Positions 22,085 through 30,807 are shown, counted from the first letter of the stretch. The stretch: DNA of 64,000 nucleotides from Alphaproteobacteria bacterium (GCA_030433005.1 JAUILQ010000023.1:1-64000), one strand, 5' to 3'. Notes: a model not told the origin generated them from the sequence alone. Numbers and translations are program-made.

Positions 22085-22450
22085 CTATCGGCTGCGACCA
22101 GGCTGCCTGGCTTGTGTGCGGCTGCCTCCGCGTTCCTCGCGAAAGGCTTCGCGCCGGGACTGCCTTCCTTCATCCGGCCCGCGCTCCTGCTCCCGGTCCT
22201 CGCGGCGTAGCTCGGTGGTACGGTCGTATGTCTTGCGCGCGAGCTCGGAGAGCCTGAGCAGGTCGCCAGCAACGAAGCTGTTCGTGTCGCGGTACTGGCC
22301 GTCCTGATCCTTGTAGGTTCGGCTGAAAGTGGTGGCGTAGAACGGCCCCTTCTCAGACTCGTTGCGCCAGATGGCAGCCTTCAGATTCTGGTCGCGGATG
22401 ACATCGACGGGCTGATTGGCAGCGGTCTGGTCGTCCTTGTCGCGGTCCAT
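22085..22450 (-). CDS. Hypothetical mobilization-module protein
   Basis: 121 residues, with GAGGAGAAACGACT before the ATG. The N-terminal ~65 residues form a compact domain (VIRDQNLKAAIWRNESEKGP, FYATTFSRTYKDQDGQYRDT, NSFVAGDLLRLSELARKTYD) that resembles small single-strand-binding-like or DUF736-like proteins of conjugative elements. The tail is Arg/Glu-rich and disordered. It is downstream of, and on the same strand as, the coupling-protein gene, and is probably part of that transcript. Confidence 0.7.
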   Translation of the reverse strand: MDRDKDDQTAANQPVDVIRDQNLKAAIWRNESEKGPFYATTFSRTYKDQDGQYRDTNSFVAGDLLRLSELARKTYDRTTELRREDREQERGPDEGRQSRREAFREERGGSRTQARQPGRSR

Positions 22451-22468
22451 AGTCGTTTCTCCTCATCG

Positions 22469-22771
22469 TTAGCGGTTGAAAGCCCGGCCCAAGACGCGGA
22501 TGCGTCCGCCGGTTTGCGGGTCGGTACGCTCCCTGATGAAGGCGGCGCGGCGCTGCTCGCGCTCCCAATCGGCGTTGAAGGCCGCGCGGTCGGTATCCGC
22601 CGCCATATCCGGCGAGGGCCGCGGCGCGGGGTGCGGCCTGTCGTTCTCCACCATGGCCGAGCCTTGCCCTTGCTCCGGCCGGGCGGGTTCTTGGCGGGCT
22701 ACATCGAAGCCCCTGCGCGGGGAGTCTGCTTCGATAGGAGGTGCAGATACGGTCTTGGCAAAACTGGTCAT
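22469..22771 (-). CDS. Hypothetical protein coupled to the coupling-protein gene
   Basis: 100 residues starting at MTSFAKTVSAPPIEADSPRR. The ATG at 22771 overlaps the stop of the coupling-protein gene (ATGA), which is why this start is preferred to longer forms. It is polar and Pro/Arg-rich, with a conserved-looking C-terminal block (AAFNADWEREQRRAAFIRER, RVLGRAFNR). No known domain. Translational coupling suggests that it works with the coupling protein or relaxosome. Confidence 0.7.
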   Translation of the reverse strand: MTSFAKTVSAPPIEADSPRRGFDVARQEPARPEQGQGSAMVENDRPHPAPRPSPDMAADTDRAAFNADWEREQRRAAFIRERTDPQTGGRIRVLGRAFNR

Positions 22772-24375
22772 CCGATACGACTCCATGTTCCATCGGCATG
22801 CTGCGGGTAGTGTGCGAACCTTGAATCGACCCTCTCGACGATCACCGGCCGCCACGCATAGCCGTGCGCCGTGCGCACCCGGACGCGATCGAGCGGCGGG
22901 TGATGCGGGTTCGGGTGGTATCGGCCCGCCATAGAGGGCTGGTCGTAATAGGCATGGCGGGCCGCCCAGAGCGGATGGGAAAGCCCGTCCGTAAAGATCA
23001 CCTGCTCGTGATCCTGCATGCCGAGCAGCTCGTCCGCAGTGCGCAGCGGACGCTGCGTCAGCACCGGCAGCGCCGCGACCTGTCCGTGATGGGCCATTTC
23101 CATCCCGGCCTTGAACGGATCACCGCCCCGCAGGAGCGATTGCACGGCCTGCTGACGGGCATGGAGGGCTTCGGCGCGCCGGTGCCGGTCGATGTAGCCC
23201 AGCGTCTCGTTGCCGATCATGCGCGAGAGGGTGGCGGCGGTGGGTTCGTCCCGGATGCCGAACCAGCTTTGCAGGCCCGCCGAAGACAGGATCAGCGACT
23301 CCCCCTCGGGATGCAGTGCCTTCATCTGCCGAGCGCTCTGAAAGAAAGCCCACGGGCGGATGCCGGTCCCGGCATCGCGAGTGAACAGCTTGACCACGAG
23401 CGGGAAGCTGCCGAGCTGGCCGCATTCATCCAGAATCCATGTCTGGCGCGGCGCGGACGGGGCGCGGGACTTGTAAACTTGCGCCCCAACGAAGAAGGAT
23501 TTGATGACGGCGGCCCACGCTTCGATGAGGTTTCCGTCCGGCATCAGATAGAGGTTGTAGGTCTGGCCGCTCTCGCAGAGCTGGGCGAGCGAGAAGTCGT
23601 AGGGCGGCGAGACGGACTCCCGCAGTACCGGATCGGAGAGGCAGGACAGTGCCCCCGTCAGCTCTCCGAGCACGCCCTTGAAGCCGCCCGAAGTGTCGTT
23701 TCTGGCCTCGCTGATCTCTTCCTCAATCCGCTCGGCGATATCGAAGCCGGATTCGCTCATCTCGAAGGCAAAATCCAGCCAGCGCTCGCCGCCTGTTACC
23801 ATCAGGTTGATGACGCGGTAGAGATCGGGAAGCGTCAGAACGCCATTGAGGCGTACCAGCGTCAGAGCCGCCGCCTCGAGAAATTCTCGCGCCCGCCCTT
23901 CGAAGTAGCGCCCCTGCGGGCTGCCCGAAGGCGGGATCATGTTCTCGGCAAACACCTTTACGTCCGAGACGAGCGTGCGGCTCCCCGCGTGGATATAGTC
24001 GACGGGGTTGATGCGGCTGCCCTTGAGGCCGTGCAGGTCCAGTGGGTTCCAGTAGATACAGAACTTGCGGTCCGGCACCTGCCAGCGCGAGACGGCGGCC
24101 AGCTCCCCGCCTTTAATATCGAGGATGACCATCGTCGCGGGATGGATGCCGCAGCACAGATTGTAGCCCAGCAGCGTGGACAGCTTGCCCGCCCGTGCTC
24201 CGGCAATGCACACGGCTCCGGCCATGCCGTCGTACCAGAGCGGGCGCCCCGCGAAGAACCCGACCAGCAGCGCGTTCGCATTGCGGGTGAACAGTCCGGC
24301 GCGCGCGGCTTCCTTCGGCTCGGCGAAGCGCGCCGAGCCGAAGGGATGGCCTGCGTTGGAGAGCGGCGCCGCCAC
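22768..24375 (-). CDS. Type IV coupling protein (VirD4/TraG-like)
   Basis: A 535-residue ATPase. The Walker A-like motif is IAGARAGKLSTLL (about 57-69), deviating from GxxGxGKS. The Walker B region is TWILDECGQLGSFPLVVKLF. Conserved VirD4 elements include VILDIKGGELAAVSRW, NPLDLHG..SRINPVDYI and GTGIRPWAFFQSARQMKALH. It links the relaxosome to a type IV secretion channel. The usual N-terminal membrane segments are absent; the gene just upstream encodes a small membrane protein that may supply them. Finding one without VirB genes fits a mobilizable element that uses another system's channel. Confidence 0.9.
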   Translation of the reverse strand: MAAPLSNAGHPFGSARFAEPKEAARAGLFTRNANALLVGFFAGRPLWYDGMAGAVCIAGARAGKLSTLLGYNLCCGIHPATMVILDIKGGELAAVSRWQVPDRKFCIYWNPLDLHGLKGSRINPVDYIHAGSRTLVSDVKVFAENMIPPSGSPQGRYFEGRAREFLEAAALTLVRLNGVLTLPDLYRVINLMVTGGERWLDFAFEMSESGFDIAERIEEEISEARNDTSGGFKGVLGELTGALSCLSDPVLRESVSPPYDFSLAQLCESGQTYNLYLMPDGNLIEAWAAVIKSFFVGAQVYKSRAPSAPRQTWILDECGQLGSFPLVVKLFTRDAGTGIRPWAFFQSARQMKALHPEGESLILSSAGLQSWFGIRDEPTAATLSRMIGNETLGYIDRHRRAEALHARQQAVQSLLRGGDPFKAGMEMAHHGQVAALPVLTQRPLRTADELLGMQDHEQVIFTDGLSHPLWAARHAYYDQPSMAGRYHPNPHHPPLDRVRVRTAHGYAWRPVIVERVDSRFAHYPQHADGTWSRIG

Positions 24376-24380
24376 GGCTC

Positions 24381-24695
24381 TTACAGCGCCGCGACGCCCG
24401 CAAGCCGCATGCCGCCGAACGCGACGATGGCGGCCAGCGCGTAGAACAGCGCCATGCGGGTTGCAGCAAAGATCACCACGCCGCTCAGAACGAAGCTGGC
24501 GGCGTACATGAACTCCGCCAGATCGCGCGACCCGTAAGCCTCGTAGACCAGTTTCTCGGCAAACGGACCGGCGAACTGGAAGACGTAAGGCGTGCCCAGC
24601 ACGGCAGCCAGCAGCGCAAGGCAGATGCCGAGCAGGTTCTGTCCCGGCGGGCCGCCTTCAGGCCCGCCACCAGGCGAAGGATAGTTTTGGGGCAT
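24381..24695 (-). CDS. Small membrane protein next to the coupling protein
   Basis: 104 residues from the ATG at 24695, behind AGGGAGG. A Pro/Gly-rich N-terminus is followed by about three hydrophobic segments (LLGICLALLAAVLGTPYVFQ; AEFMYAASFVLSGVVIFAAT; ALFYALAAIVAFGGMRLAGV). It ends 5 bp before the coupling-protein gene. Because that VirD4-like protein lacks its own membrane domain, this protein may anchor it; this is inference from gene order. Confidence 0.72.
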   Translation of the reverse strand: MPQNYPSPGGGPEGGPPGQNLLGICLALLAAVLGTPYVFQFAGPFAEKLVYEAYGSRDLAEFMYAASFVLSGVVIFAATRMALFYALAAIVAFGGMRLAGVAAL

Positions 24696-24774
24696 CCCCA
24701 AACCTCCCTGACTGTAAGAGAAAAGAAGCGGCCCCCGGCACGCTCGCCACCGGAGGCCGCACCCTTACGGTTCA

Positions 24775-24984
24775 CTAGCCGATGGTTTCGTACTTCTCGG
24801 CGGCGAAGATGAAGCACCCCACGCCGAAGATGATCGGCACGAGCACCACCCAGCCCGCTCCGTTGCCGAAGGCGCCCAACGCCAACAGCAGGCTCACGAT
24901 GCCCGCGAGAAACGCGAGCACACGCTTCCAGACCGGAACCGGGCGGGTCAGCTTCGTACCGGGCTTGTTCGTAGTGACATTCAT
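24775..24984 (-). CDS. Small two-helix membrane protein
   Basis: 69 residues, with GGGAGACAGCCC before the ATG. After a basic N-terminus (NKPGTKLTRPVPVWKRVL) it has two transmembrane segments (FLAGIVSLLLALGAFG and WVVLVPIIFGVGCFIFAAEK). It is first in a same-strand run with the coupling-protein genes. No recognised family. Confidence 0.68.
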   Translation of the reverse strand: MNVTTNKPGTKLTRPVPVWKRVLAFLAGIVSLLLALGAFGNGAGWVVLVPIIFGVGCFIFAAEKYETIG

Positions 24985-25100
24985 GGGCTGTCTCCCAGTT
25001 GGCGCGGAACCCGGGCGGTTCCACCGACGCGGGCACGATTGCCCGTCGTCCTGGGAGGAAACTAGCTTAAAGGGATATCTGTGTCAACGAGATATCTCGT

Positions 25101-25649
25101 TCATTCGTCGAGATCTGCCTTAGGGCTATCTGGGATAGCCACCCTCACCGGCTCACTGAGTTCGTGTTTGGCATCCATATTGTCCCGGAGCGCCTTGCGA
25201 AACGCGGCGCGAGCCCACTCTGCAAACGTTACCCCAGAGGCTTCCGCCGCTGCCTTTGCCGCTTCGTGGAGTTCAGGAGTGGTCTTCAAGCTAAACTGTG
25301 TGAATCTATGGCTCTGACCTTCAGGAACGACGGATGTACTAGCGCGGACCTCGTCAAACGTCCGCCTGACGTATTTGCGTTCCGGGCCAAGTGTATATGT
25401 TGTTTTTCCGTCTTTTTCTTCTTTCAATTCAAGGCCAGTATCAGAAATAAATTGATTTATTTCTTCTATACTAACAGTTTCCTCGCCTTTTTGTCTATTT
25501 TTGACTTTTCGGAGGCGAAAAACAGTCCCTTCTTTTTCTTCTTCAATTTCCCAGCGCCCCACGTTGAGCATCTCCCGGACATGGCGGCGCACGTCATCTA
25601 CCGTAAGATCTTGTTTTGATTCTGCCTTATGCCGGTCCTTGCTTGTCAT
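25101..25649 (-). CDS. Ribbon-helix-helix-like regulator
   Basis: 182 residues. The first ~95 are charged (VDDVRRHVREMLNVGRWEIE ...). Residues ~115-155 (FTQFSLKTTPELHEAAKAAA, EASGVTFAEWARAAFRKAL) have the beta-strand/helix/helix layout of a HicB/CopG-type RHH DNA-binding domain. It lies upstream of the transfer genes on the same strand and could control them or act in plasmid-like maintenance. No toxin partner is adjacent. Confidence 0.65.
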   Translation of the reverse strand: MTSKDRHKAESKQDLTVDDVRRHVREMLNVGRWEIEEEKEGTVFRLRKVKNRQKGEETVSIEEINQFISDTGLELKEEKDGKTTYTLGPERKYVRRTFDEVRASTSVVPEGQSHRFTQFSLKTTPELHEAAKAAAEASGVTFAEWARAAFRKALRDNMDAKHELSEPVRVAIPDSPKADLDE

Positions 25650-25867
25650 AGTCCTAACACCTGATCAGATTATGGACATGATACATGGTGAGATGCCGTT
25701 ACAATATTATTGTTCCCTTGCAAACTCGAACCCCCAATTATGTACTTCTTCAGGATTCAGAGCGCCGTTTGACATCAGAGCTAATGGGACCAGGATAGCT
25801 TGAATTTCCATTGTAAGCCCCATAGCCTTGCTTGGATGGGACAAGTTGCTGGACAGGGAGCAGCCGC

Positions 25868-26185
25868 GTGAAGCGATACTCCTCGACGCGCTACACATTC
25901 ATGGCGCTTCTGCTGTTCGCGCTGTTTGGCGGGTACGTCCTGCTGACCGCCAACCTGTTTCGAGGCGCATGTGACCCTGGCCGCGAGTGGTATATGGCGC
26001 TGTTCATCGCTTTCGCCGCGGCTGTCGTGGTGCTCTCCATTCTGAACTTTATCCTGCTTCCCAAGATATTCCGGGATAACACCCAGATTTTCGACCAGTT
26101 TGTTCCGGCCCCACTCAAGGTTGTCGTAAGCGCGCTCTTCTTCGGGGGGGTGGGTTATCACACCTACCTGCTATCAAGCTGCTGA
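25868..26185 (+). CDS. Hypothetical membrane protein
   Basis: 105 residues from a GTG behind GGGAGCAGCCGC; an ATG 36 bp upstream is also in frame. Three hydrophobic segments (FMALLLFALFGGYVLLTANL; MALFIAFAAAVVVLSILNFI; VVVSALFFGGVGYHTYLLSS) suggest an inner-membrane protein. No family is recognised. It is followed 27 bp later by another small gene on the same strand. Confidence 0.55.
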   Translation: MKRYSSTRYTFMALLLFALFGGYVLLTANLFRGACDPGREWYMALFIAFAAAVVVLSILNFILLPKIFRDNTQIFDQFVPAPLKVVVSALFFGGVGYHTYLLSSC

Positions 26186-26212
26186 AGATCAGAACCGGCA
26201 TCGAGGATGCGT

Positions 26213-26482
26213 ATGAAGACCGTGGTGATCAGGGCCAGAAAGGAAGCATCGCTGAATTTCCTGGCGGACTATATTTTCAAGGATCAGGGAGATTTCCCTG
26301 ATCGCGCCAGCACGTTCAAGATGATCGTGGGCAGCGGCACGGCTGCCGGTTCGGGCGACAAACCCGTGGTAGAAATACGCATTAAGTTCGACAACCCGAC
26401 AGAGCAAGACCTCAAGGTTCTTGCGGAAATCATCTGCAAAGCGGAAGCGCGCGCCGACGAGGTGCAGGTGACGGTTTCATGA
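26213..26482 (+). CDS. Hypothetical small protein
   Basis: 89 residues from the ATG at 26213, with GAGG six bases upstream; an ATG at 26207 is the alternative. The sequence (MKTVVIRARKEASLNFLADY ... VVEIRIKFDNPTEQDLKVLA) looks like a small soluble alpha/beta protein without a known domain. It follows the small membrane-protein gene. Its stop abuts the stop of the convergent M48 peptidase gene. Confidence 0.55.
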   Translation: MKTVVIRARKEASLNFLADYIFKDQGDFPDRASTFKMIVGSGTAAGSGDKPVVEIRIKFDNPTEQDLKVLAEIICKAEARADEVQVTVS

Positions 26483-27484
26483 TCGTCCGCCGGCTTGGGC
26501 CCTCGCCATGCTGTACTGCCGCAGCCTGAGCGCAAGGCTGAGCAGAAGAAGCGCCAACGTCCCGCCAACAGCCCAGGCGATCTCCGGCGCAAAACGGCTA
26601 TTCAAAGCCAGAAAAAGATTGAGCCCTTCGCGAAACGGCAACGGCCACGTCTCCAGTAGCAGTAGCTCAAAGTAGCCCAGGCCGCTCGCCGCTATCGTGA
26701 ACACAGCGAGCGCCAGGGCGCTCAGGACATGGCGCATTGCTAAGTCATCATGGCTCGCCTCGCGCTGAAACTTGAGGCGCTTAGCGTGGCTCGGGTGAAG
26801 CAAGTCGTTGTGTAAGCGATGCAGCGCCGACTTCGCCTCTGTAAATTGCTCGTGCCTGCTTCTCCCATCGAGAAACGCACGATAGCCCGAGGGATCAATC
26901 GCCATCGCATAGCTATCCGCCAGGTACTCCCGGTAGTGATAAATGCGCCTGAGGTGCCAGAAGTAAATCACGCTGCTGATGATGTAACCGGCTAACAGCA
27001 GAGTTGCAGACAATGGTTCAGACGGCTTGATGCCGCCGCTCACCATCAAGCCGAGGCCGTAGACCGAAGACAGCGCGACGAACACCGCCATCACAGGCGG
27101 CATGAAAGTCGTGAAATGATCCGCCCGCCCATGATGCCCCAGCTCATGCGATATACGCTGTTTCGTGCTCTCCGATGATGGATCGCTGATAGCATCAGCT
27201 GTCACGAACAGCGTGCTGAAACCCAGGAAACCGGAAACGTAGCAATCGTCAAACCGGGAGCGCCTGATCTCTACCCGACGAGGAAGATCCCACTCAGCGC
27301 GCAATTTTCGTCGCATGCCCTTAGGAAGGCGTCGCCCATCGCGAAACTCAACGCGCAGGTAAACCAAGGGGACTAGAAACGCGAAAACTCCGAAAAAATG
27401 GAAAAATAGAACGAACGCACAGAACAAAAGAATTCTATCCAACGCAGCATGGACTCGGAAATATGACGCCTTGGCATCATTCAT
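26477..27484 (-). CDS. M48-family membrane metallopeptidase
   Basis: 335 residues from MNDAKASYFRVHAALDRILL; a longer in-frame start would overlap the upstream gene. It has the zinc motif HELGH (in RISHELGHHGRADHF, about residue 120), a third-ligand candidate in YREYLADSYA, and hydrophobic segments at the N-terminus, either side of the motif and near the C-terminus, as in HtpX/M48B peptidases. It probably acts in the inner membrane. It is 16 bp downstream of the XRE-type regulator gene and presumably co-transcribed with it. Confidence 0.8.
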   Translation of the reverse strand: MNDAKASYFRVHAALDRILLFCAFVLFFHFFGVFAFLVPLVYLRVEFRDGRRLPKGMRRKLRAEWDLPRRVEIRRSRFDDCYVSGFLGFSTLFVTADAISDPSSESTKQRISHELGHHGRADHFTTFMPPVMAVFVALSSVYGLGLMVSGGIKPSEPLSATLLLAGYIISSVIYFWHLRRIYHYREYLADSYAMAIDPSGYRAFLDGRSRHEQFTEAKSALHRLHNDLLHPSHAKRLKFQREASHDDLAMRHVLSALALAVFTIAASGLGYFELLLLETWPLPFREGLNLFLALNSRFAPEIAWAVGGTLALLLLSLALRLRQYSMARAQAGGRS

Positions 27485-27500
27485 TGGAAATCGGCTTCCC

Positions 27501-28358
27501 TTATGGCGCGTGGCCCTTCTCTGCCGCCGCGGCCTCCCACGCACTCTCGGCGAAGGCTAGCACGGGCGCGGCGATCGTCTTAGTGCGCCCGCCAAGCGCG
27601 TTGACGAGCGGCTGCGCCGTCACGCCCTCCGGTATCTCGATGCCCTGACTCTCGGCCCAGCTGAAAAGCCGGACCGGTCCGATGCCTGAGCGGTTCCGAA
27701 GGCTCCACAGCCGCGCGACGATCTGGTTCGTCAGCTCCACGCGGTTTGCCGTCTGCATCTTGTACTCCAGCGCCTCGATGCCTGCCGCGCTCTCTTCCTT
27801 CAGCTTGGTGAGCAGGCGGAGGTTCGAGGGAAGGTTCAGCCACCTGCGGGCACGCTCATAGATTTTGCCCTCGCCGTATCTGAGAGGCGCTTCATCGCCT
27901 TCGAAATGAACGCGGGCAACTACGGCGTACTCGGCGGGCTTGAGGCGCCGCACCAGCAGCGTGGCAAAGGCGTGGCCCAGGTCATCCGGGACCATCTCCC
28001 GGAACTCCAGCAATGCCAGCACGGCCTGAGCCTGGTCCGGTGTAATCTCCCGCTCTTGAAAGAACCGCTGCCGCGGCGTTTTTGCCGCCCGCTTTCCGTA
28101 GCCTTCATAGCTGTCAAGGAAGCGGTACGGCCGGTCGATGGCGTCCGAGGGGAACAGGTCCTCGAGGCCGCAGTCCAAGGCCCTGCAGATGCCCGCGACG
28201 TCGTATTTGACGACGCCTTTGCGGTCCACCGGCCGCCGCTCCAGAAGCCCGTAGCTCTGAACGTTCCGATAAGACAGCCCCAGATGCTCCGCCAGCCGGG
28301 AAACACTGCCAAAACGGGACTGCTCAATCGCTCTAAAGTATCTCTCGTTCTTCTCCAC
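27501..28358 (-). CDS. XRE-type HTH protein with a C-terminal helical domain
   Basis: 285 residues from a GTG start. An N-terminal XRE-type HTH (about 14-65: SVSRLAEHLGLSYRNVQSYG ... CRALDCGLEDLFP) is followed by ~200 mostly helical residues with no recognised domain. It is probably a DNA-binding regulator of the downstream M48 peptidase gene. XRE-protease pairs are known in phage-like and stress-response loci, but a specific function cannot be claimed here. Confidence 0.75.
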   Translation of the reverse strand: MEKNERYFRAIEQSRFGSVSRLAEHLGLSYRNVQSYGLLERRPVDRKGVVKYDVAGICRALDCGLEDLFPSDAIDRPYRFLDSYEGYGKRAAKTPRQRFFQEREITPDQAQAVLALLEFREMVPDDLGHAFATLLVRRLKPAEYAVVARVHFEGDEAPLRYGEGKIYERARRWLNLPSNLRLLTKLKEESAAGIEALEYKMQTANRVELTNQIVARLWSLRNRSGIGPVRLFSWAESQGIEIPEGVTAQPLVNALGGRTKTIAAPVLAFAESAWEAAAAEKGHAP

Positions 28359-28600
28359 AATTCCTCAATAGCCCGAATGAATACGCTAACCACAAAATAG
28401 AAATATACAATTTTAATTAAATGCTATCAATACTTTACGTAATCTTAGGGCCGTTTTGGCATTATATGTTTGTACATTTCGAACAAGATATTTGTATTTT
28501 ACATAATTATTAACTATTTTGTGAGAATATGACAAATAATAAAGTCGCTGTGCCGTCATCTACGGGGAGGGACTGAGTTTATCGATCCGCAAGGGTCGGC
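28359..28600. promoter_or_regulatory. AT-rich divergent intergenic region
   Basis: This stretch between two divergent genes is strongly AT-rich (for example TTAATTAAATG, TTTACATAATTATTAAC). It should hold both promoters and any XRE operator. I could not fix a single promoter with confidence. Confidence 0.4.
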
Positions 28601-29395
28601 GTGAATACGGGGCAAAAAACAATGGACGATTTTGAAATCGGCACCGATGAGGGCGAACAGCCTGACATAGCATTTGTTGAAGCTGAGCAGGACGCGGAGC
28701 GTGAAGCGGCATACGAAGATTCTGCCGCAAAGCTTGCCGATTTTCAGGCCGAACAATCCGGCACAAAGGCCGGAGCAACCTACAAATATCTACCGGAAAA
28801 TTCACCAAACAGACAGGGAGGCCTCGAGGGCGCGAGAGGCCGGGCCCGCACAGACCAGTTCCTGGCAGCAAGCGCGGCGGCCTATGCGCAGCCGATCACG
28901 CTGAATCTTGGCGGCCGAAACGTCGACATGACGCTCGGCGATGTGCGCGATGCCGCTTCAAACCGTTACAACCACTACGCCAACCGAGTCAGAGAACTGA
29001 AGGCACAGGGCGCATCTTCAGACAGAGTCAAAGCGGCACAGGAGAAAATGAGAGACTTCCAGCACTTGATGGACCTGACAGATCGAGTTGCCCGGGGTGA
29101 AATGTCTGCTGCTGAGCTACAGCGACACATTGACGATAAAAAGCTAGGCGATGAACTTCTTGAGCCTGTGCAGGAACGGATCGCAGAAAGAAAGAAGGAA
29201 GTTGGAGACGAACTCGCTGCTGAGAACGCCGGAAAAGATAAAGATGATATAAAAGAGGCACTTTTCGGCAGAAATCGGGATGTTGACCGCGAGAACAATC
29301 AGCACAATATAAATGATGCACCGCCCGAAAAAATGGATATAGCAGAACTCACAGGTGCCGACTTATCAAAGATAATTCCTACCCCGGGTGCCTAA
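28601..29395 (+). CDS. Hypothetical charged, helical protein
   Basis: 264 residues from a GTG with AAGGG upstream; an ATG at 28622 is the alternative. It is highly charged. Residues ~60-100 read GATYKYLPENSPNRQGGLEG, and a predicted coiled coil lies at ~120-215 (RVRELKAQGASSDRVKAAQE, KMRDFQHLMDLTDRVARGEM). The C-terminus is Asn/Asp-rich. No signal peptide or known domain. Base composition is lower in GC than the transfer genes, so it is likely recent cargo. It is convergent with the secreted-protein gene that ends 8 bp away. Confidence 0.6.
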   Translation: MNTGQKTMDDFEIGTDEGEQPDIAFVEAEQDAEREAAYEDSAAKLADFQAEQSGTKAGATYKYLPENSPNRQGGLEGARGRARTDQFLAASAAAYAQPITLNLGGRNVDMTLGDVRDAASNRYNHYANRVRELKAQGASSDRVKAAQEKMRDFQHLMDLTDRVARGEMSAAELQRHIDDKKLGDELLEPVQERIAERKKEVGDELAAENAGKDKDDIKEALFGRNRDVDRENNQHNINDAPPEKMDIAELTGADLSKIIPTPGA

Positions 29396-29402
29396 AAAAA
29401 TA

Positions 29403-29858
29403 TCAATTGTCCAGAGATGCAGTTCTCACAAGATCAGCGGGTAAATCGCATACGTTCGTAGCAACCCAATTTACTCCGTCATTAATCGTTTCTTCAGCAG
29501 AAGTATCGGCATGGCCTGCACTGTTTAGTGTGAAGACGGCATCAATTGTGTTATTCAGACCGGTAGGAAGAATAACATTGCCGTTTGAGTCCTTTGTGAT
29601 CTGAATGAATTCACGACCTAAACATTGGACGGCAGAATCGCCAAACTTTTGGCCCAGGGCGAGCGTACGCTCATAAGCCTTGTTGTATATATATTGGACC
29701 GCACCGCCGTTAGGTAGATTTACGACTTCAGCCACCGTTTTCCCATCATCGGCCAGCGCGCCACCCGTTGCGCCGCCGACGGCGGCGGTGGCAAGCATGG
29801 TCGCGCCAACGACGCGCCCAGCTACGGAATCTCTAAACTTCTGTATGTATCCGGACAT
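29403..29858 (-). CDS. Hypothetical exported protein
   Basis: 151 residues, with AAAGGAGATAGAGG before the ATG. It has a signal-peptide-like N-terminus (KFRDSVAGRVVGATMLATAA, VGGATGGALADDGK, cleavage likely after ALA). The mature part of ~110 residues has two Cys (AVQCLG, TNVCDL). No family is recognised. The low GC matches the convergent neighbour. Confidence 0.6.
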   Translation of the reverse strand: MSGYIQKFRDSVAGRVVGATMLATAAVGGATGGALADDGKTVAEVVNLPNGGAVQYIYNKAYERTLALGQKFGDSAVQCLGREFIQITKDSNGNVILPTGLNNTIDAVFTLNSAGHADTSAEETINDGVNWVATNVCDLPADLVRTASLDN

Positions 29859-30195
29859 CCCTCTATCTCCTTTGAAAAATAAAATTACAAAACAAAGTGG
29901 GAAATCGACTCTTTTATACGCGATTTCCTGTTGACTGTCCAGTTTTTACTGGAAGAGTCCAGTCTTTCTCTAAGGCGTAGACTAATATTATTACATTTTA
30001 TGCTATATTTATTCTTGTCAGAAACCATGGTTTCTGTCATATTTTCCAGATGTGTTTGCAGTGGTGTATTTTCAACTTGAAGAATGGCGGAAACCTGCCA
30101 CACTTGAGCGATCTCCAGCCCTCAGATTGCCACTCGCGCCCGTTCTCACAGGCAGGGACAAAAACGATCGATTCTGTCCGGCTGCGGAGGCGGCG
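29859..30195. promoter_or_regulatory. AT-rich intergenic region with an 18-bp perfect palindrome
   Basis: The 337-bp gap between the exported-protein gene and the resolvase holds a perfect palindrome, CAGAAACCATGGTTTCTG, at 30019-30036. It also holds a short hairpin, CCAGT-TTTT-ACTGG, at 29939-29952, followed by a repeat of CCAGTC. No credible gene is seen. The palindrome could be an operator or part of a recombination (res-like) site for the adjacent resolvase. Confidence 0.45.
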
Positions 30196-30807
30196 ATGAT
30201 CATCTCGCCCCTGCTGACATGCCCGGGCCGGAAGATCGGCTACGCCCGCGTATCAACCAAGGATCAGCGGCTGCGCATGCAGCGTGAGGCGCTGGAGTCC
30301 GCGGGATGCGATGCGATCTATGAGGATCACGGCATCTCTGGCTCGAAGGGCTCGAGGGCCGGGCTCGATGCCATGCTCGAGGCGCTTCGGCCTGACGATA
30401 GCGTCATTGTCTTCAAGCTCGACCGGCTGGGGCGTTCAGTCCTGCACCTGGCCGACCTGCTCGTGCGCTTCCAGAATGAGGGCGTGCATTTCGTCTCCCT
30501 CTCGGAGGGGATCAACACGACCACACCCGGCGGGAAGATGGTTTTCCACATCTTCAGCGCTGTGGCGGAGTTCCAGCGCGACATCATCGTGGAGAACACC
30601 AACGCCGGGCTCACCGCTGCCAGGCGCAATGGCACCCGCCTCGGCAGGCGCTGCAAGCTCTCTCCGGACGACGTAGCTGCCGCGCACCGTCAGCTCATGC
30701 AGGAGAAGCAGGACATAGCTGCGGTCGCTGCCCTGTTCGACGTTCACCCACGCACCGTGATGCGAGCCTTTGAACGCGAGGGTATGGAGCCGGTTCACAG
30801 ACCCTGA
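30196..30807 (+). CDS. Small serine recombinase (resolvase/invertase)
   Basis: 203 residues from the ATG at 30196. The resolvase domain has IGYARVSTKDQRLRMQREAL (catalytic Ser), FKLDRLGRSVLHLADL and the E helix with HIFSAVAEFQRDIIVENTN. The C-terminal HTH (KQDIAAVAALFDVHPRTVMR) binds DNA. The size is that of Tn3-type resolvases and Hin-type invertases. Which reaction it performs is not visible; no inverted gene pair and no transposase lie next to it. Confidence 0.9.
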   Translation: MIISPLLTCPGRKIGYARVSTKDQRLRMQREALESAGCDAIYEDHGISGSKGSRAGLDAMLEALRPDDSVIVFKLDRLGRSVLHLADLLVRFQNEGVHFVSLSEGINTTTPGGKMVFHIFSAVAEFQRDIIVENTNAGLTAARRNGTRLGRRCKLSPDDVAAAHRQLMQEKQDIAAVAALFDVHPRTVMRAFEREGMEPVHRP

